Below are positions 56,039-64,000 of a DNA stretch of 64,000 bases, in pieces. The translations under genes and the position numbers were made by a program. The number at the start of each line of letters is the position of its first letter. Within the stretch, counting starts at the first letter, position 1. Below the pieces are notes generated by a model. The model saw nothing but the letters and a program-made list of their open reading frames with translations, ran no database searches and was not told the origin of the DNA. The DNA comes from Agrobacterium rubi TR3 = NBRC 13261 (GTDB taxonomy: Bacteria > Pseudomonadota > Alphaproteobacteria > Rhizobiales > Rhizobiaceae), in NCBI RefSeq assembly GCF_000739935.1, contig NZ_BBJU01000016.1, positions 1-64,000 of the forward strand, read 5' to 3'.

Positions 56039-59000
56039 ATGACCGCACTGACTCGATTGTTGATATGGATCGCCTACATTGCTCTTGGCAGTGTCGCACT
56101 GCTCATCATTGCCGTGTTCTTCCTTGGATATACATCGACCGGTACGCAACTGGTTGCGCGTCAGGTCTCGTCGCTCATCTCGAGCCCCGACCAGACAATC
56201 GACATCTCACCGCCAAAGGGCCTGCTCACGGGCAGCCTTCGCCTCGACAGCGTGACGGTTTCAGACCGTGAAGGCCCCTATGCACGGCTTGCAGGCGTTG
56301 AGGTCGACTGGTCACCTCTGGCCCTTCTGGGCGGAACGTTTCGTGCCGAGCGGATCGAGGCGGCGCAGGTCGCTATCGACAGAGCGCCACGTCCATCGAC
56401 CGAGCCCGCCACGAAAGCCTCAACCGGCTTTTCGCTGCCGGTCGACATTACCATCGATGACCTGTCGCTACCCGACATCGCGCTCGGTGAAAAGCTTGCG
56501 GGTCGCGCGTTCGAGCTGGCAGCCAAGGGCAGTGGCACAGCAACGAACAGCGCCATCATGCTGGCTCTTTCCGCCAACCGGAAAGACGAGCCGAATGCTC
56601 TCGTCACTGCCGAAATCGCTTTTGTCCCGAATGAGAATGTGCTGAAGCTCGATGCTGTCCTGAACGAACCGCAAGGCGGGCTGCTAGCCACGCTTCTACG
56701 CCTGCCAGATGCACCTGCCGTCGCGCTCACCATCAAAGGCGATGGTGCGTTGTCCGACTGGTCGGGAAAACTGACCGGTGCGGTTGCCGGCAATCCGGTT
56801 CTGGATCTGACGGGTCGCCATCAACTGGCGACAGACGGCACACGCCGGATCGAACTGCATGGCGGCGGCCAGCCCGATATGCTGCTGCCGCCGATGATGC
56901 GCCAGCTGTTTGCCGGTCAGACGAAGCTCGACCTTGCAACGAGCATATCGCCCGAAGGACGCATCAGTGTTGAAAGCGGCAATCTGGAAACAGGAAAGCT
57001 GCTGCTGACCGCATCGGGTGCGATGGACAGCCAGGGGCAGAACGATCTTTCCGCGAACCTGATCGGCACCAATGGCCCTGTCGATATCAGATTTCCGCTT
57101 GCAGACGGCGAAGTGGCGGCACTGGTGAATGGTGTCGACCTTGCTCTGCGCGGTAACGCCGATGCCGCCCGCCTCAACGTCAGCGCCTCACTACGCTCGC
57201 TCGCTTTGCCACAAGGCCGATTTGAAGACGTAAAGCTGTTGGCCAATAGCGACGACCTCAATCTGGCCAGCCAGACCGGCACGGTGAATACCAGCCTGAG
57301 CATTACGCAATCCGCCATGACGGCACAGGACCTTGAGCGGGCCATCAAGGCGCCGCTAAAGCTGAACGCACCCCTGCGCATCTCGCCCGGTACAATCGCC
57401 TTCGAAGGCGCGACGCTGGAAAGCGCCAGCATCGGCGGCACCGGCAGCGGAACTTACGATCTTTCCGCTGGCACGGTCGCGACAAACCTTCGCCTCTTCG
57501 TGCTGCCTGCTGTCTTGCCGCCCGCTCTCGCCGATAAATTCGACACGACGATTGCCATCGATGCTTACGTCAACAGCACGATTGGCGGGGCGACCAGTGT
57601 CGAGAATCTCGTCGTCAAATCCGGCACGATCGAAGCCAATGGCGATCTTGCGCTGGACAATGGCAATGTCACCGCAAAGCTGGGTGGCCGCCTTCCCGCA
57701 CTTGAAAAACTGACTCCTCAGGCAGCCGGAGCGCTCGGCTTTTCGTTGGAAGCCAACGGTCCGCTTAATGCCGCTGATTTTCAGGTCAGCCTGAATTCCG
57801 CCAAGGCGACACTGGCGGGCCGCGCCTTGGAAGCGCTGAAAGTTTCGGCCAAGGGCAAGGCCGATCTCAACGCACCGCAGGCGGAGTTTCAGGCGAGCGG
57901 TACGCTTGACAAGCAGATCATCGACGCCTCTGGCGAACTTGTGCAAGGCGAAAACGGCACGACCATTCCCAAGCTGAACGTGACCGTCGGTCGCAACGTG
58001 CTGACCGGAAATCTTCAGTTCACTCCGCAATTTTTGCCGACCGGAAATCTTTCCTTCGACTTTCCCGATCTGTCGCTGCTGGCAGCCCTCGCCGCCCAGC
58101 AGGCAGACGGTGACGTAAAAGGCGACATCGTAGTGTCGAACGCGGATGGAAAGATCGCAGCAACAATCAAAGCCGCCAGTGGCACGATCCGCCAAGGCAC
58201 GACCACGATCTCCAAACTCGCAGCTGATCTGAAGGTCGCTGACCTGCAAGCACTGGCCATCAACGGCAAGGTAACGGCGGAAACGATAAAGGCCGGTTCA
58301 GCCGATGTCTCCAATCTGAACCTTGACATCGATCATTCTGGCACGGGTACTGCATTTGACCTGACGGGCCGTTATGACAACGCGCCTTTGGCATTCAAGG
58401 GAACGGCCAACACGGCAGCCTCTCCTATGATGGTGAACCTCGACACCTTCACCGCCACGCCCAATGGCATCCCGGTGAAGCTGGTGCAGCCAACGGCGAT
58501 CGCTATTAATGCTGGCACGGCGCGTATTTCTGGCCTTGTGATCCAGACCGGCAATGGCCGCATCGAAATCAACGGTACGGCCGGACAGGCGCTTGATCTC
58601 AACGCCACGATCCGCGCATTGCCCGCCAGCCTCGCCAATGCATTTTCGTCCGCGCTGGACGCAGCCGGAACGATTTCCGGCACCGTGACGGCAAAGGGCA
58701 CGGCGTCTGACCCATCCGTCGATTACGATCTGATATGGGCCGATGCCGTAGTGAGCCAGACCCGCTCCGTAGGTCTGGGTCCGCTAGGCATTAAGGCCAA
58801 TGGCCGGTTTGCTGGCGGCACCTTGCGTCTGGATACCACAGCGACCGGTCAGGGCGGGCTTTCGCTGTCCGGCGGCGGCACGCTCGGCATTGCGGGCAAC
58901 AGACCCATCTCGATGGCGTTCAAGGGCGCGCTCCCCTTTGGTGCTGTTGCTGCACAGACAGCGGCGCAAGGTTTCGATGTCAGCGGCAAGGCGGCGGTCG

Positions 59001-60199
59001 ATGTCAAGATCGAAGGCACAGCCAGCGCCCCCATCGTCACCGGCAGCATTACCACCGATGGCACCCGCGTCACCGACGTGCGCCGCAACCTGACCATCAA
59101 CAATCTGGCTGCAACCATCAACCTCGAGCGCGACCGTGCGACGATTTCCCGATTGACGGGCCGGTTGGCGGGCGGCGGCACGGTGTCCGGCACCGGCAGC
59201 GTCGGCATCACACCGGGCTCCGGCTTTCCCGCAGACCTGACAATCACACTCAATCGCGCCGCCTATAATGACGGCACGTTGTTCACCACCAATGCCAGCG
59301 GCACGCTGACCCTGAAGGGACCGGTGTTGAATTCCCCGGTTCTCGGCGGCACCATCACACTGGAAAAAAGCGCGATCACGATCCCGGAACGTCTGCCTGC
59401 ATCGCTGTCGCAGATGGACATCAAACACAAAAACGCACCCGCGGCAGTACGCGCGCAGGACAAAAAACTCAATGCGGACAAGGGCGGCAGTGGCAGCTCT
59501 TCCGACATGGCGCTCGATCTCCAAGTGAACGCGCCGAGCGGCATCTTTGTCCGCGGCCGAGGGATCGATGCGGAATTGACGGGGAGCTTGACGGTGCGCG
59601 GCACGGCTGCCAATCCTGCGGTCTCCGGTGGTTTTCAGATGCGGCGTGGCCGACTTGAAATCCTGACGCGGCGTCTGGATTTCACGAACGGCGACATTAC
59701 CTTCGGTGGCGGTCTCGTTCCTGTCCTCAATATGGCAGCAGAATCGACAGCAGGCTCCACGACGGTTACCGTCACGGTCACCGGCAATGCCAATGACCCG
59801 GCTTTCGGTTTCACGTCCTCCCCTGCCCTTCCCCAGGACGAAGTGATGGCGCAGCTCATTTTCGGCCAGTCCATGTCCAAATTATCAGCGCTGCAAATCG
59901 CGCGGCTGGCAGATGCTGCAGGTCAATTGGCAGGCGGACGGTCCACATCACTGTTCGATAGTCTGCGCAGCAATCTCGGCATTGACGATCTCGACATTTC
60001 CACCGATTCGGAAGGTCAGGCGCGCGTGTCGGCTGGTAAGTACATCAACGACCGCACCTATCTCGAACTTGAACAGAGCGGAAGCGAAGGTGCGAAAGCC
60101 ATCATCAATCTCGACGTGGGCAAAGGCGTAAAACTGCGTGGTGAAGCAGGCGCGGACGGTGCAGGTGCTGCCGGTATTTTCTATGAAAAGGAATACTGA
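56039..60199 (+). CDS. tamB: Translocation and assembly module inner-membrane protein TamB
   Basis: 1386 residues: one N-terminal TM anchor (LLIWIAYIALGSVALLIIAV), a very long periplasmic beta-taco region with repetitive NG/TG-rich strands, and the C-terminal DUF490/TamB domain (GGFQMRRGRLEILTRRLDF, QDEVMAQLIFGQSMSKLSAL, ending YEKEY). AsmA-like lipid-groove architecture. ATG 56039 is used; TTG 56036 is one codon upstream. A hairpin follows the stop. Confidence 0.94.
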   Translation: MTALTRLLIWIAYIALGSVALLIIAVFFLGYTSTGTQLVARQVSSLISSPDQTIDISPPKGLLTGSLRLDSVTVSDREGPYARLAGVEVDWSPLALLGGTFRAERIEAAQVAIDRAPRPSTEPATKASTGFSLPVDITIDDLSLPDIALGEKLAGRAFELAAKGSGTATNSAIMLALSANRKDEPNALVTAEIAFVPNENVLKLDAVLNEPQGGLLATLLRLPDAPAVALTIKGDGALSDWSGKLTGAVAGNPVLDLTGRHQLATDGTRRIELHGGGQPDMLLPPMMRQLFAGQTKLDLATSISPEGRISVESGNLETGKLLLTASGAMDSQGQNDLSANLIGTNGPVDIRFPLADGEVAALVNGVDLALRGNADAARLNVSASLRSLALPQGRFEDVKLLANSDDLNLASQTGTVNTSLSITQSAMTAQDLERAIKAPLKLNAPLRISPGTIAFEGATLESASIGGTGSGTYDLSAGTVATNLRLFVLPAVLPPALADKFDTTIAIDAYVNSTIGGATSVENLVVKSGTIEANGDLALDNGNVTAKLGGRLPALEKLTPQAAGALGFSLEANGPLNAADFQVSLNSAKATLAGRALEALKVSAKGKADLNAPQAEFQASGTLDKQIIDASGELVQGENGTTIPKLNVTVGRNVLTGNLQFTPQFLPTGNLSFDFPDLSLLAALAAQQADGDVKGDIVVSNADGKIAATIKAASGTIRQGTTTISKLAADLKVADLQALAINGKVTAETIKAGSADVSNLNLDIDHSGTGTAFDLTGRYDNAPLAFKGTANTAASPMMVNLDTFTATPNGIPVKLVQPTAIAINAGTARISGLVIQTGNGRIEINGTAGQALDLNATIRALPASLANAFSSALDAAGTISGTVTAKGTASDPSVDYDLIWADAVVSQTRSVGLGPLGIKANGRFAGGTLRLDTTATGQGGLSLSGGGTLGIAGNRPISMAFKGALPFGAVAAQTAAQGFDVSGKAAVDVKIEGTASAPIVTGSITTDGTRVTDVRRNLTINNLAATINLERDRATISRLTGRLAGGGTVSGTGSVGITPGSGFPADLTITLNRAAYNDGTLFTTNASGTLTLKGPVLNSPVLGGTITLEKSAITIPERLPASLSQMDIKHKNAPAAVRAQDKKLNADKGGSGSSSDMALDLQVNAPSGIFVRGRGIDAELTGSLTVRGTAANPAVSGGFQMRRGRLEILTRRLDFTNGDITFGGGLVPVLNMAAESTAGSTTVTVTVTGNANDPAFGFTSSPALPQDEVMAQLIFGQSMSKLSALQIARLADAAGQLAGGRSTSLFDSLRSNLGIDDLDISTDSEGQARVSAGKYINDRTYLELEQSGSEGAKAIINLDVGKGVKLRGEAGADGAGAAGIFYEKEY

Positions 60200-60207
60200 C
60201 ACCTGAA

Positions 60208-60236
60208 ATAAGATCGTCGCGGGGCAGCGATCTTAT
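60208..60236 (+). terminator. Hairpin after tamB, possible terminator without T run
   Basis: Perfect 9-bp stem ATAAGATCG / CGATCTTAT with an 11-base GC-rich loop, 8 bases after the tamB stop. No T tract follows, so it may only stabilise the transcript. Confidence 0.5.
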
Positions 60237-60394
60237 CGTATGCTCGATATTTAACGCTCATATTCAGATATTTTTAAAGTAGTTCTTGTAGGTAAATTCT
60301 TGTTGCCTTGAACGGGTTTTCACCTGACAGGTCCGCGCGCAACGGCAAAAGGCTGCATTGAACCTGTCGGTTCATGCCTTGGAGTTTCATCGAC

Positions 60395-62173
60395 GTGCTA
60401 TCTTTTCCTGGAACGCATGCGAAAGCTGTTCTTACCGCATTGGGTCGCTCACAAGCGATGATTGAATTTGATACCAGCGGAAAAATACTGTCTGCAAACG
60501 AAAATTTCTGCCGTGCCATGGGTTATAGCGAAGAGCAGATCGTTGGCCGTCACCACAGCATATTCTGCGAACCCGCTTACGCAAAAAGCACGGAATACAG
60601 CACGTTCTGGAAAGAACTCGGCGCTGGTAAATACGATGCCCGCCAGTACAAGCGCATCGCCAATGGCGGCAAGGAAGTCTGGATACAGGCATCCTACAAT
60701 CCTCTCATGACCGGTGGCAAGGTCAGGAGCATTCTCAAGCTTGCGACCGTCATCACCGAAGCGAAGATGAAAGCGGCCGAGGATTCCGGTAAAATCGACG
60801 CGATCTCAAGAGCGCAGGCGGTGATCGAGTTCACCACGTCCGGTGAGATCATCACTGCCAACGCAAATTTCTTGAACTGCCTGGGTTATAGCCTGACCGA
60901 AATTCGCGGCCAACATCACCGCATGTTCTGCGAAGAGGATTTTCGCAACGGCGCAGAATATGCCGAGTTCTGGCGTAAATTGGCCGCTGGTGAATTCATA
61001 TCCGCTACGTTCAAACGAATTGGCAAGGGCGGAAAAATCGTCTGGATTCAGGCCTCCTACAACCCCATCGTTGATCAGGACGGACGGGTCTTCAAGATCG
61101 TCAAATTTGCGACCGACGTGACGGAGCGGGTTCGCGCTGTCGATAACCTGGCCGATAGCTTGACAGCGCTGGCAAACGGCGATCTGACGGCTGTCATCGA
61201 GCAGCCCTTCAGCCCCACATTGGAAAAGGTGCGAAGGGATCTCAACAGCTCGCTGGTGAAATTGCAGGATGCGATGCGCAACGTGTCGGAAAGCGCTGCT
61301 GGCATTGCCACCGGCTCCCGCGAAGTGAGCGAAGCAGCCGACAATCTGGCCAAACGCACCGAACAGCAAGCTGCCGCCGTCGAGCAGACGTCCACCGCTT
61401 TGAGCGAGATCACCAGAACCGTTGCACAAAACACGGTGCGTGCCGAACAGTCGGGAGAACTCGTCGCCAAGACCAAGGCTGGAGCGGAGCATTCCGGTGC
61501 CGTGGTCACCAAAGCGATACAGGCGATGGGGCGCATTTCGCAATCGTCCAACGAAATCAGCAACATCATCAGCGTCATCGATGACATCGCGTTTCAGACC
61601 AATCTTCTGGCCTTGAATGCCGGCGTAGAGGCCGCGCGCGCTGGCGAGGCCGGCAAAGGTTTTGCGGTTGTCGCGCAGGAAGTGCGCGAACTTGCCCAGC
61701 GCTCGGCTCAAGCCGCCAAGGAAATCAAAACGCTGATCACCACATCGTCCGAGCAGGTCAAGGACGGCGTCGAACTGGTCGGCGAGACCGGAAAGGCCCT
61801 CGCCACGATCGTGACGCAGGTTGGCGAGATCAATACCAATGTTGTCGCCATCGTTGAAACAGCACGCCAGCAGGCAAGTGGCCTCAAAGAAATCAACCAG
61901 GCCGTTGAAGCAATGGACGCCAACACACAGCAAAATGCCGCGATGGTGGAAGAAACGACAGCGGCAAGCCGTAGCCTTGCGCATGAAGCGCATGTTTTGC
62001 GAGAATTGTTAACGCAGTTTAGATTTGAGAAACATTCTTCTGCTACGAATCAAAAGATGAAGCCGGACGAAAATAAGCCGGTTGTTCGTACACCAGGCAG
62101 GATGCCAAAATCCGGATACGCGAGCGTCGGTGCGCTTGCACTAGCCCAGAACAAGGATTGGGAAGAATTCTGA
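60395..62173 (+). CDS. Soluble methyl-accepting chemotaxis protein with two PAS domains
   Basis: About 592 residues. Two tandem PAS domains with PAC tails ([20 protein letters not shown] and [20 protein letters not shown]), a HAMP-like linker ([20 protein letters not shown]) and a methyl-accepting signalling domain with the hairpin tip [20 protein letters not shown] and [20 protein letters not shown]. No transmembrane segment, so it is a cytoplasmic receptor. It ends in DWEEF, resembling the xWxxF pentapeptide that tethers CheR/CheB. GTG 60395 is preferred because TTGGAG precedes it; ATG 60374 lacks a Shine-Dalgarno. Overlaps cheW by one base. Confidence 0.9.
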   Translation: MLSFPGTHAKAVLTALGRSQAMIEFDTSGKILSANENFCRAMGYSEEQIVGRHHSIFCEPAYAKSTEYSTFWKELGAGKYDARQYKRIANGGKEVWIQASYNPLMTGGKVRSILKLATVITEAKMKAAEDSGKIDAISRAQAVIEFTTSGEIITANANFLNCLGYSLTEIRGQHHRMFCEEDFRNGAEYAEFWRKLAAGEFISATFKRIGKGGKIVWIQASYNPIVDQDGRVFKIVKFATDVTERVRAVDNLADSLTALANGDLTAVIEQPFSPTLEKVRRDLNSSLVKLQDAMRNVSESAAGIATGSREVSEAADNLAKRTEQQAAAVEQTSTALSEITRTVAQNTVRAEQSGELVAKTKAGAEHSGAVVTKAIQAMGRISQSSNEISNIISVIDDIAFQTNLLALNAGVEAARAGEAGKGFAVVAQEVRELAQRSAQAAKEIKTLITTSSEQVKDGVELVGETGKALATIVTQVGEINTNVVAIVETARQQASGLKEINQAVEAMDANTQQNAAMVEETTAASRSLAHEAHVLRELLTQFRFEKHSSATNQKMKPDENKPVVRTPGRMPKSGYASVGALALAQNKDWEEF

Positions 62174-62649
62174 TGGTTACGATTAATTCTACGAACTTCG
62201 GCGGCGATACCCTCGAAATCATCGCGTTTCGTCTGCATGATCAGGAGTTCTGCGTCAAAACGACCACCATCCGGGAAATTCGCGGCTGGGCTCCATCCAC
62301 TCCTCTCCCGCACGCTCCGAAAGACGTCATCGGTGTGATGAACCTTCGCGGCTCGGTCATTCCGATCATTGACCTTGCCTACAAGCTCGGCATGAAGAGC
62401 ACCGTCGCCAATGAGCGCAGCGCCATCGTCGTGGCAGAAGTTCATAACATGGTCATCGGCATGTTGGTGGACCGCGTCTCGGACATTCTGACGATCCCGG
62501 CAATCCAGGTACAGCCAGTTCCTGAAGTCTCTGCTTCTTTCGATAAGTCCTTCTCGGAAGGCATCATCGCCAACGAACATGGCATGATCTGCTTCTTGAA
62601 CCTCGCCAAGATGTTCAAGGGCACAGACCTGGAAGATTTGGCCGCTTAA
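62173..62649 (+). CDS. cheW: Chemotaxis coupling protein CheW
   Basis: 158 residues, the two-lobed CheW fold linking receptors to CheA: LEIIAFRLHDQEFCVKTTTI, then APKDVIGVMNLRGSVIPIID and NMVIGMLVDRVSDILTI. ATG 62173 overlaps the mcp stop (TGATG) and has GGAAG upstream. Paired with the receptor genes on both sides; no cheA or cheY is in the window. Terminator follows. Confidence 0.95.
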   Translation: MVTINSTNFGGDTLEIIAFRLHDQEFCVKTTTIREIRGWAPSTPLPHAPKDVIGVMNLRGSVIPIIDLAYKLGMKSTVANERSAIVVAEVHNMVIGMLVDRVSDILTIPAIQVQPVPEVSASFDKSFSEGIIANEHGMICFLNLAKMFKGTDLEDLAA

Positions 62650-62687
62650 TCGCGATCACCCGCGCATTCAACTGAGTCTTCGAAGCA

Positions 62688-62718
62688 CGCTGCCTGGGTA
62701 ACCAGGCGGCGTATTTTC
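62688..62718 (+). terminator. Rho-independent terminator of mcp-cheW
   Basis: Ten-pair stem (one G-U) CGCTGCCTGG / CCAGGCGGCG with a GTAA loop, followed by TATTTT, about 40 bases after the cheW stop. Confidence 0.75.
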
Positions 62719-63007
62719 GTTTGCGGTTTTTTCGGTGAAGAAACCCAGATGCAAAGAAAATTCGTCGACATAACAATCAAGAAAAGAATCATTGGTGTTG
62801 CTGTCACGTCATCAAAATAGGCAAATTTAAACTTCATGAATTCATAAATTCAACTTCAATTCAACATCTCGTCAACTTACTGTTAATATCATTAATGTCT
62901 AATTCAATTGAAACACGAAAATATCTTGTAACGAACCCCACAACAAAAACGCGCGCGACAATGAAGTATGGCACTGCCGCGGCATTTTCAGCTTACTTGG
63001 AGATAGC
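62719..63007. other. AT-rich intergenic region before the second mcp
   Basis: Markedly AT-rich compared with the rest of the window, without a coding frame I can support. It should hold the promoter of the second receptor; I see no clear operator or sigma-54/sigma-28 element by eye. Confidence 0.5.
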
Positions 63008-64000
63008 ATGCTTTGGCTGGGAAAAAATGCTGACAACCGAAACGTCTTGGATGCCCTATCGGCTTCGCAAGCGGTGATCGAGTTCGATCTCAAGGGCAAT
63101 ATCCTCACGGCAAACAAGAACTTCTGCGTTGCGCTGGGCTATGAACTTGCGGAAATCATCGGAAAACATCACCGCATCTTCTGCGATCAAGACTATATCA
63201 ACTCGAAAGCCTATTCGGATTTCTGGGCAGGACTTGGCGCCGGAAAGTTCGATGCACGCGACTACAAGCGCATTCGCAAGGACGGCAGCGAAATCTGGAT
63301 AGAAGCTTCGTACAATCCCGTCCTGCGGGGTGGTCAGCCCTATAAGGTTGTAAAGATTGCAACCGATATCACGGCAAAGAAGCTTAAGGCCGAAGAAGAC
63401 AACAACAAGCTTCAAGCCATTTCCCGCTCTCAGGCCGTCATCGAGTTCACGCCGACAGGTGAGATCATCACCGCCAACGATAATTTCTGCGCCACATTGG
63501 GCTACAGCCTGAGCGACATCGTTGGCAAACATCACCGGGTGTTTTGCGAGCCAACCTATTCGGCCTCTGCGGACTACGCCAGCTTCTGGAAGCGTTTGGC
63601 AGCCGGTGAGTTTATTTCTGACGAGTTCGTGCGCTTCGGCAAGAACGGCAAGGAAGTCTGGATACAGGCCGCCTACAACCCCATCCTGAACAGCAAGGGC
63701 CTCGTGGTCAAAGTCGTCAAATTCGCGACAGATGTGACCCCGCGCATGAGTGCGATTTCCACACTCGGCTCCGCCCTTCGCCTATTGGCCGATGGCGAGC
63801 TTCGCCAGAGCCTCGACGTCCCCTTCGTGCCCAGCATGGAGAAACTTCGCGCCGACTTCAACGAGGTCATGAAAACGCTTCGCTCCACCATGCAGACGGT
63901 CGCCCATAACTCGGCAACGATCGCCTCCGGTTCTGCGGAAATTCGCGTCGCCGCAGATCAGCTTGCCCGGCGCACCGAGCAGCAGGCAGCCTCTCTGGAG
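63008..64000 (+). CDS. Second PAS-PAS methyl-accepting chemotaxis protein (truncated by window end)
   Basis: Starts at ATG 63008 (GGAG 6 bases upstream) and runs open to the window edge (331 codons). Same plan as the first receptor: PAS1 (ANKNFCVALGYELAEIIGKH), PAS2 (ANDNFCATLGYSLSDIVGKH), a HAMP-like linker (LLADGELRQSLDVPFVPSME) and the start of the signalling domain (AADQLARRTEQQAASLE). No transmembrane segment. A close paralogue, probably from tandem duplication around cheW. Confidence 0.9.
   Translation, partial: MLWLGKNADNRNVLDALSASQAVIEFDLKGNILTANKNFCVALGYELAEIIGKHHRIFCDQDYINSKAYSDFWAGLGAGKFDARDYKRIRKDGSEIWIEASYNPVLRGGQPYKVVKIATDITAKKLKAEEDNNKLQAISRSQAVIEFTPTGEIITANDNFCATLGYSLSDIVGKHHRVFCEPTYSASADYASFWKRLAAGEFISDEFVRFGKNGKEVWIQAAYNPILNSKGLVVKVVKFATDVTPRMSAISTLGSALRLLADGELRQSLDVPFVPSMEKLRADFNEVMKTLRSTMQTVAHNSATIASGSAEIRVAADQLARRTEQQAASLE

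Overview
The window is a dense, gene-rich stretch of chromosome from an alphaproteobacterium of the Rhizobiaceae, most like the Agrobacterium/Rhizobium group. This rests on the C4-type 5-aminolevulinate synthase (hemA), the thiC-thiO-thiS-thiG operon under a TPP riboswitch, the amino acid:[carrier protein] ligase with its carrier protein (a family characterised from Agrobacterium and Bradyrhizobium), a CyaC-like redox adenylate cyclase, many ATGA/GTGA gene overlaps and a rhizobial-type nested palindromic element. I see no rRNA, tRNA, CRISPR array, prophage or insertion sequence. Genus-level identification is inference; I could not run a search.

Layout: (1) 157-7883: purC, then a TetR regulator and a tripartite RND efflux pump. 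(2) 8016-10906: efp divergent from epmA-epmB, the EF-P lysylation module. (3) 11121-11779: a small cysteine-codon upstream ORF whose codons are complementary to the ribosome binding site of the next small gene, then a stand-alone AsnC/RAM-domain protein. (4) 12047-17458: a FAD amine oxidase, modABC behind two ModE-like palindromes, and a convergent pair made of an S58 peptidase and a one-domain ModE. (5) 17523-21489: riboswitch-controlled thiCOSG. (6) 21586-27469: a five-gene cluster of carrier protein, acyl-CoA-dehydrogenase-like flavoprotein, aminoacyl-carrier-protein ligase, DUF1839 protein and a GH2-like glycosidase; the final product of this pathway is unknown. (7) 27709-33865: a degenerate ABC exporter, a cyclic-nucleotide-binding protein, a metallo-beta-lactamase-fold protein and a diheme/2Fe-2S adenylate cyclase, which look like one redox/cAMP signalling unit. 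(8) 33871-34145: a 275-bp nested palindrome filling the gap between two convergent genes. (9) 34142-38886: surface-glycan genes (methyltransferase, nucleotide-sugar dehydrogenase, glycosyltransferases, deacetylase). (10) 39084-48765: a peptide-type ABC importer operon continuing into three glycosyltransferase genes. (11) 48755-53272: FAD monooxygenase, PAP2 phosphatase, dxr, and hemA behind an FNR/FixK box. (12) 53644-60199: a glycine-zipper lipoprotein and tamA-tamB. (13) 60395-64000: mcp, cheW and a second mcp cut by the window end.

The two strongest candidates for undescribed biology are the aminoacyl-carrier-protein cluster in region 6 and the pseudo-ABC/cyclase cluster in region 7. The possible cysteine-sensing leader peptide at 11121-11291 is a compact third. 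Start codons were often moved downstream of the longest frame on the basis of Shine-Dalgarno spacing or ATGA overlaps; each case is stated in its entry.
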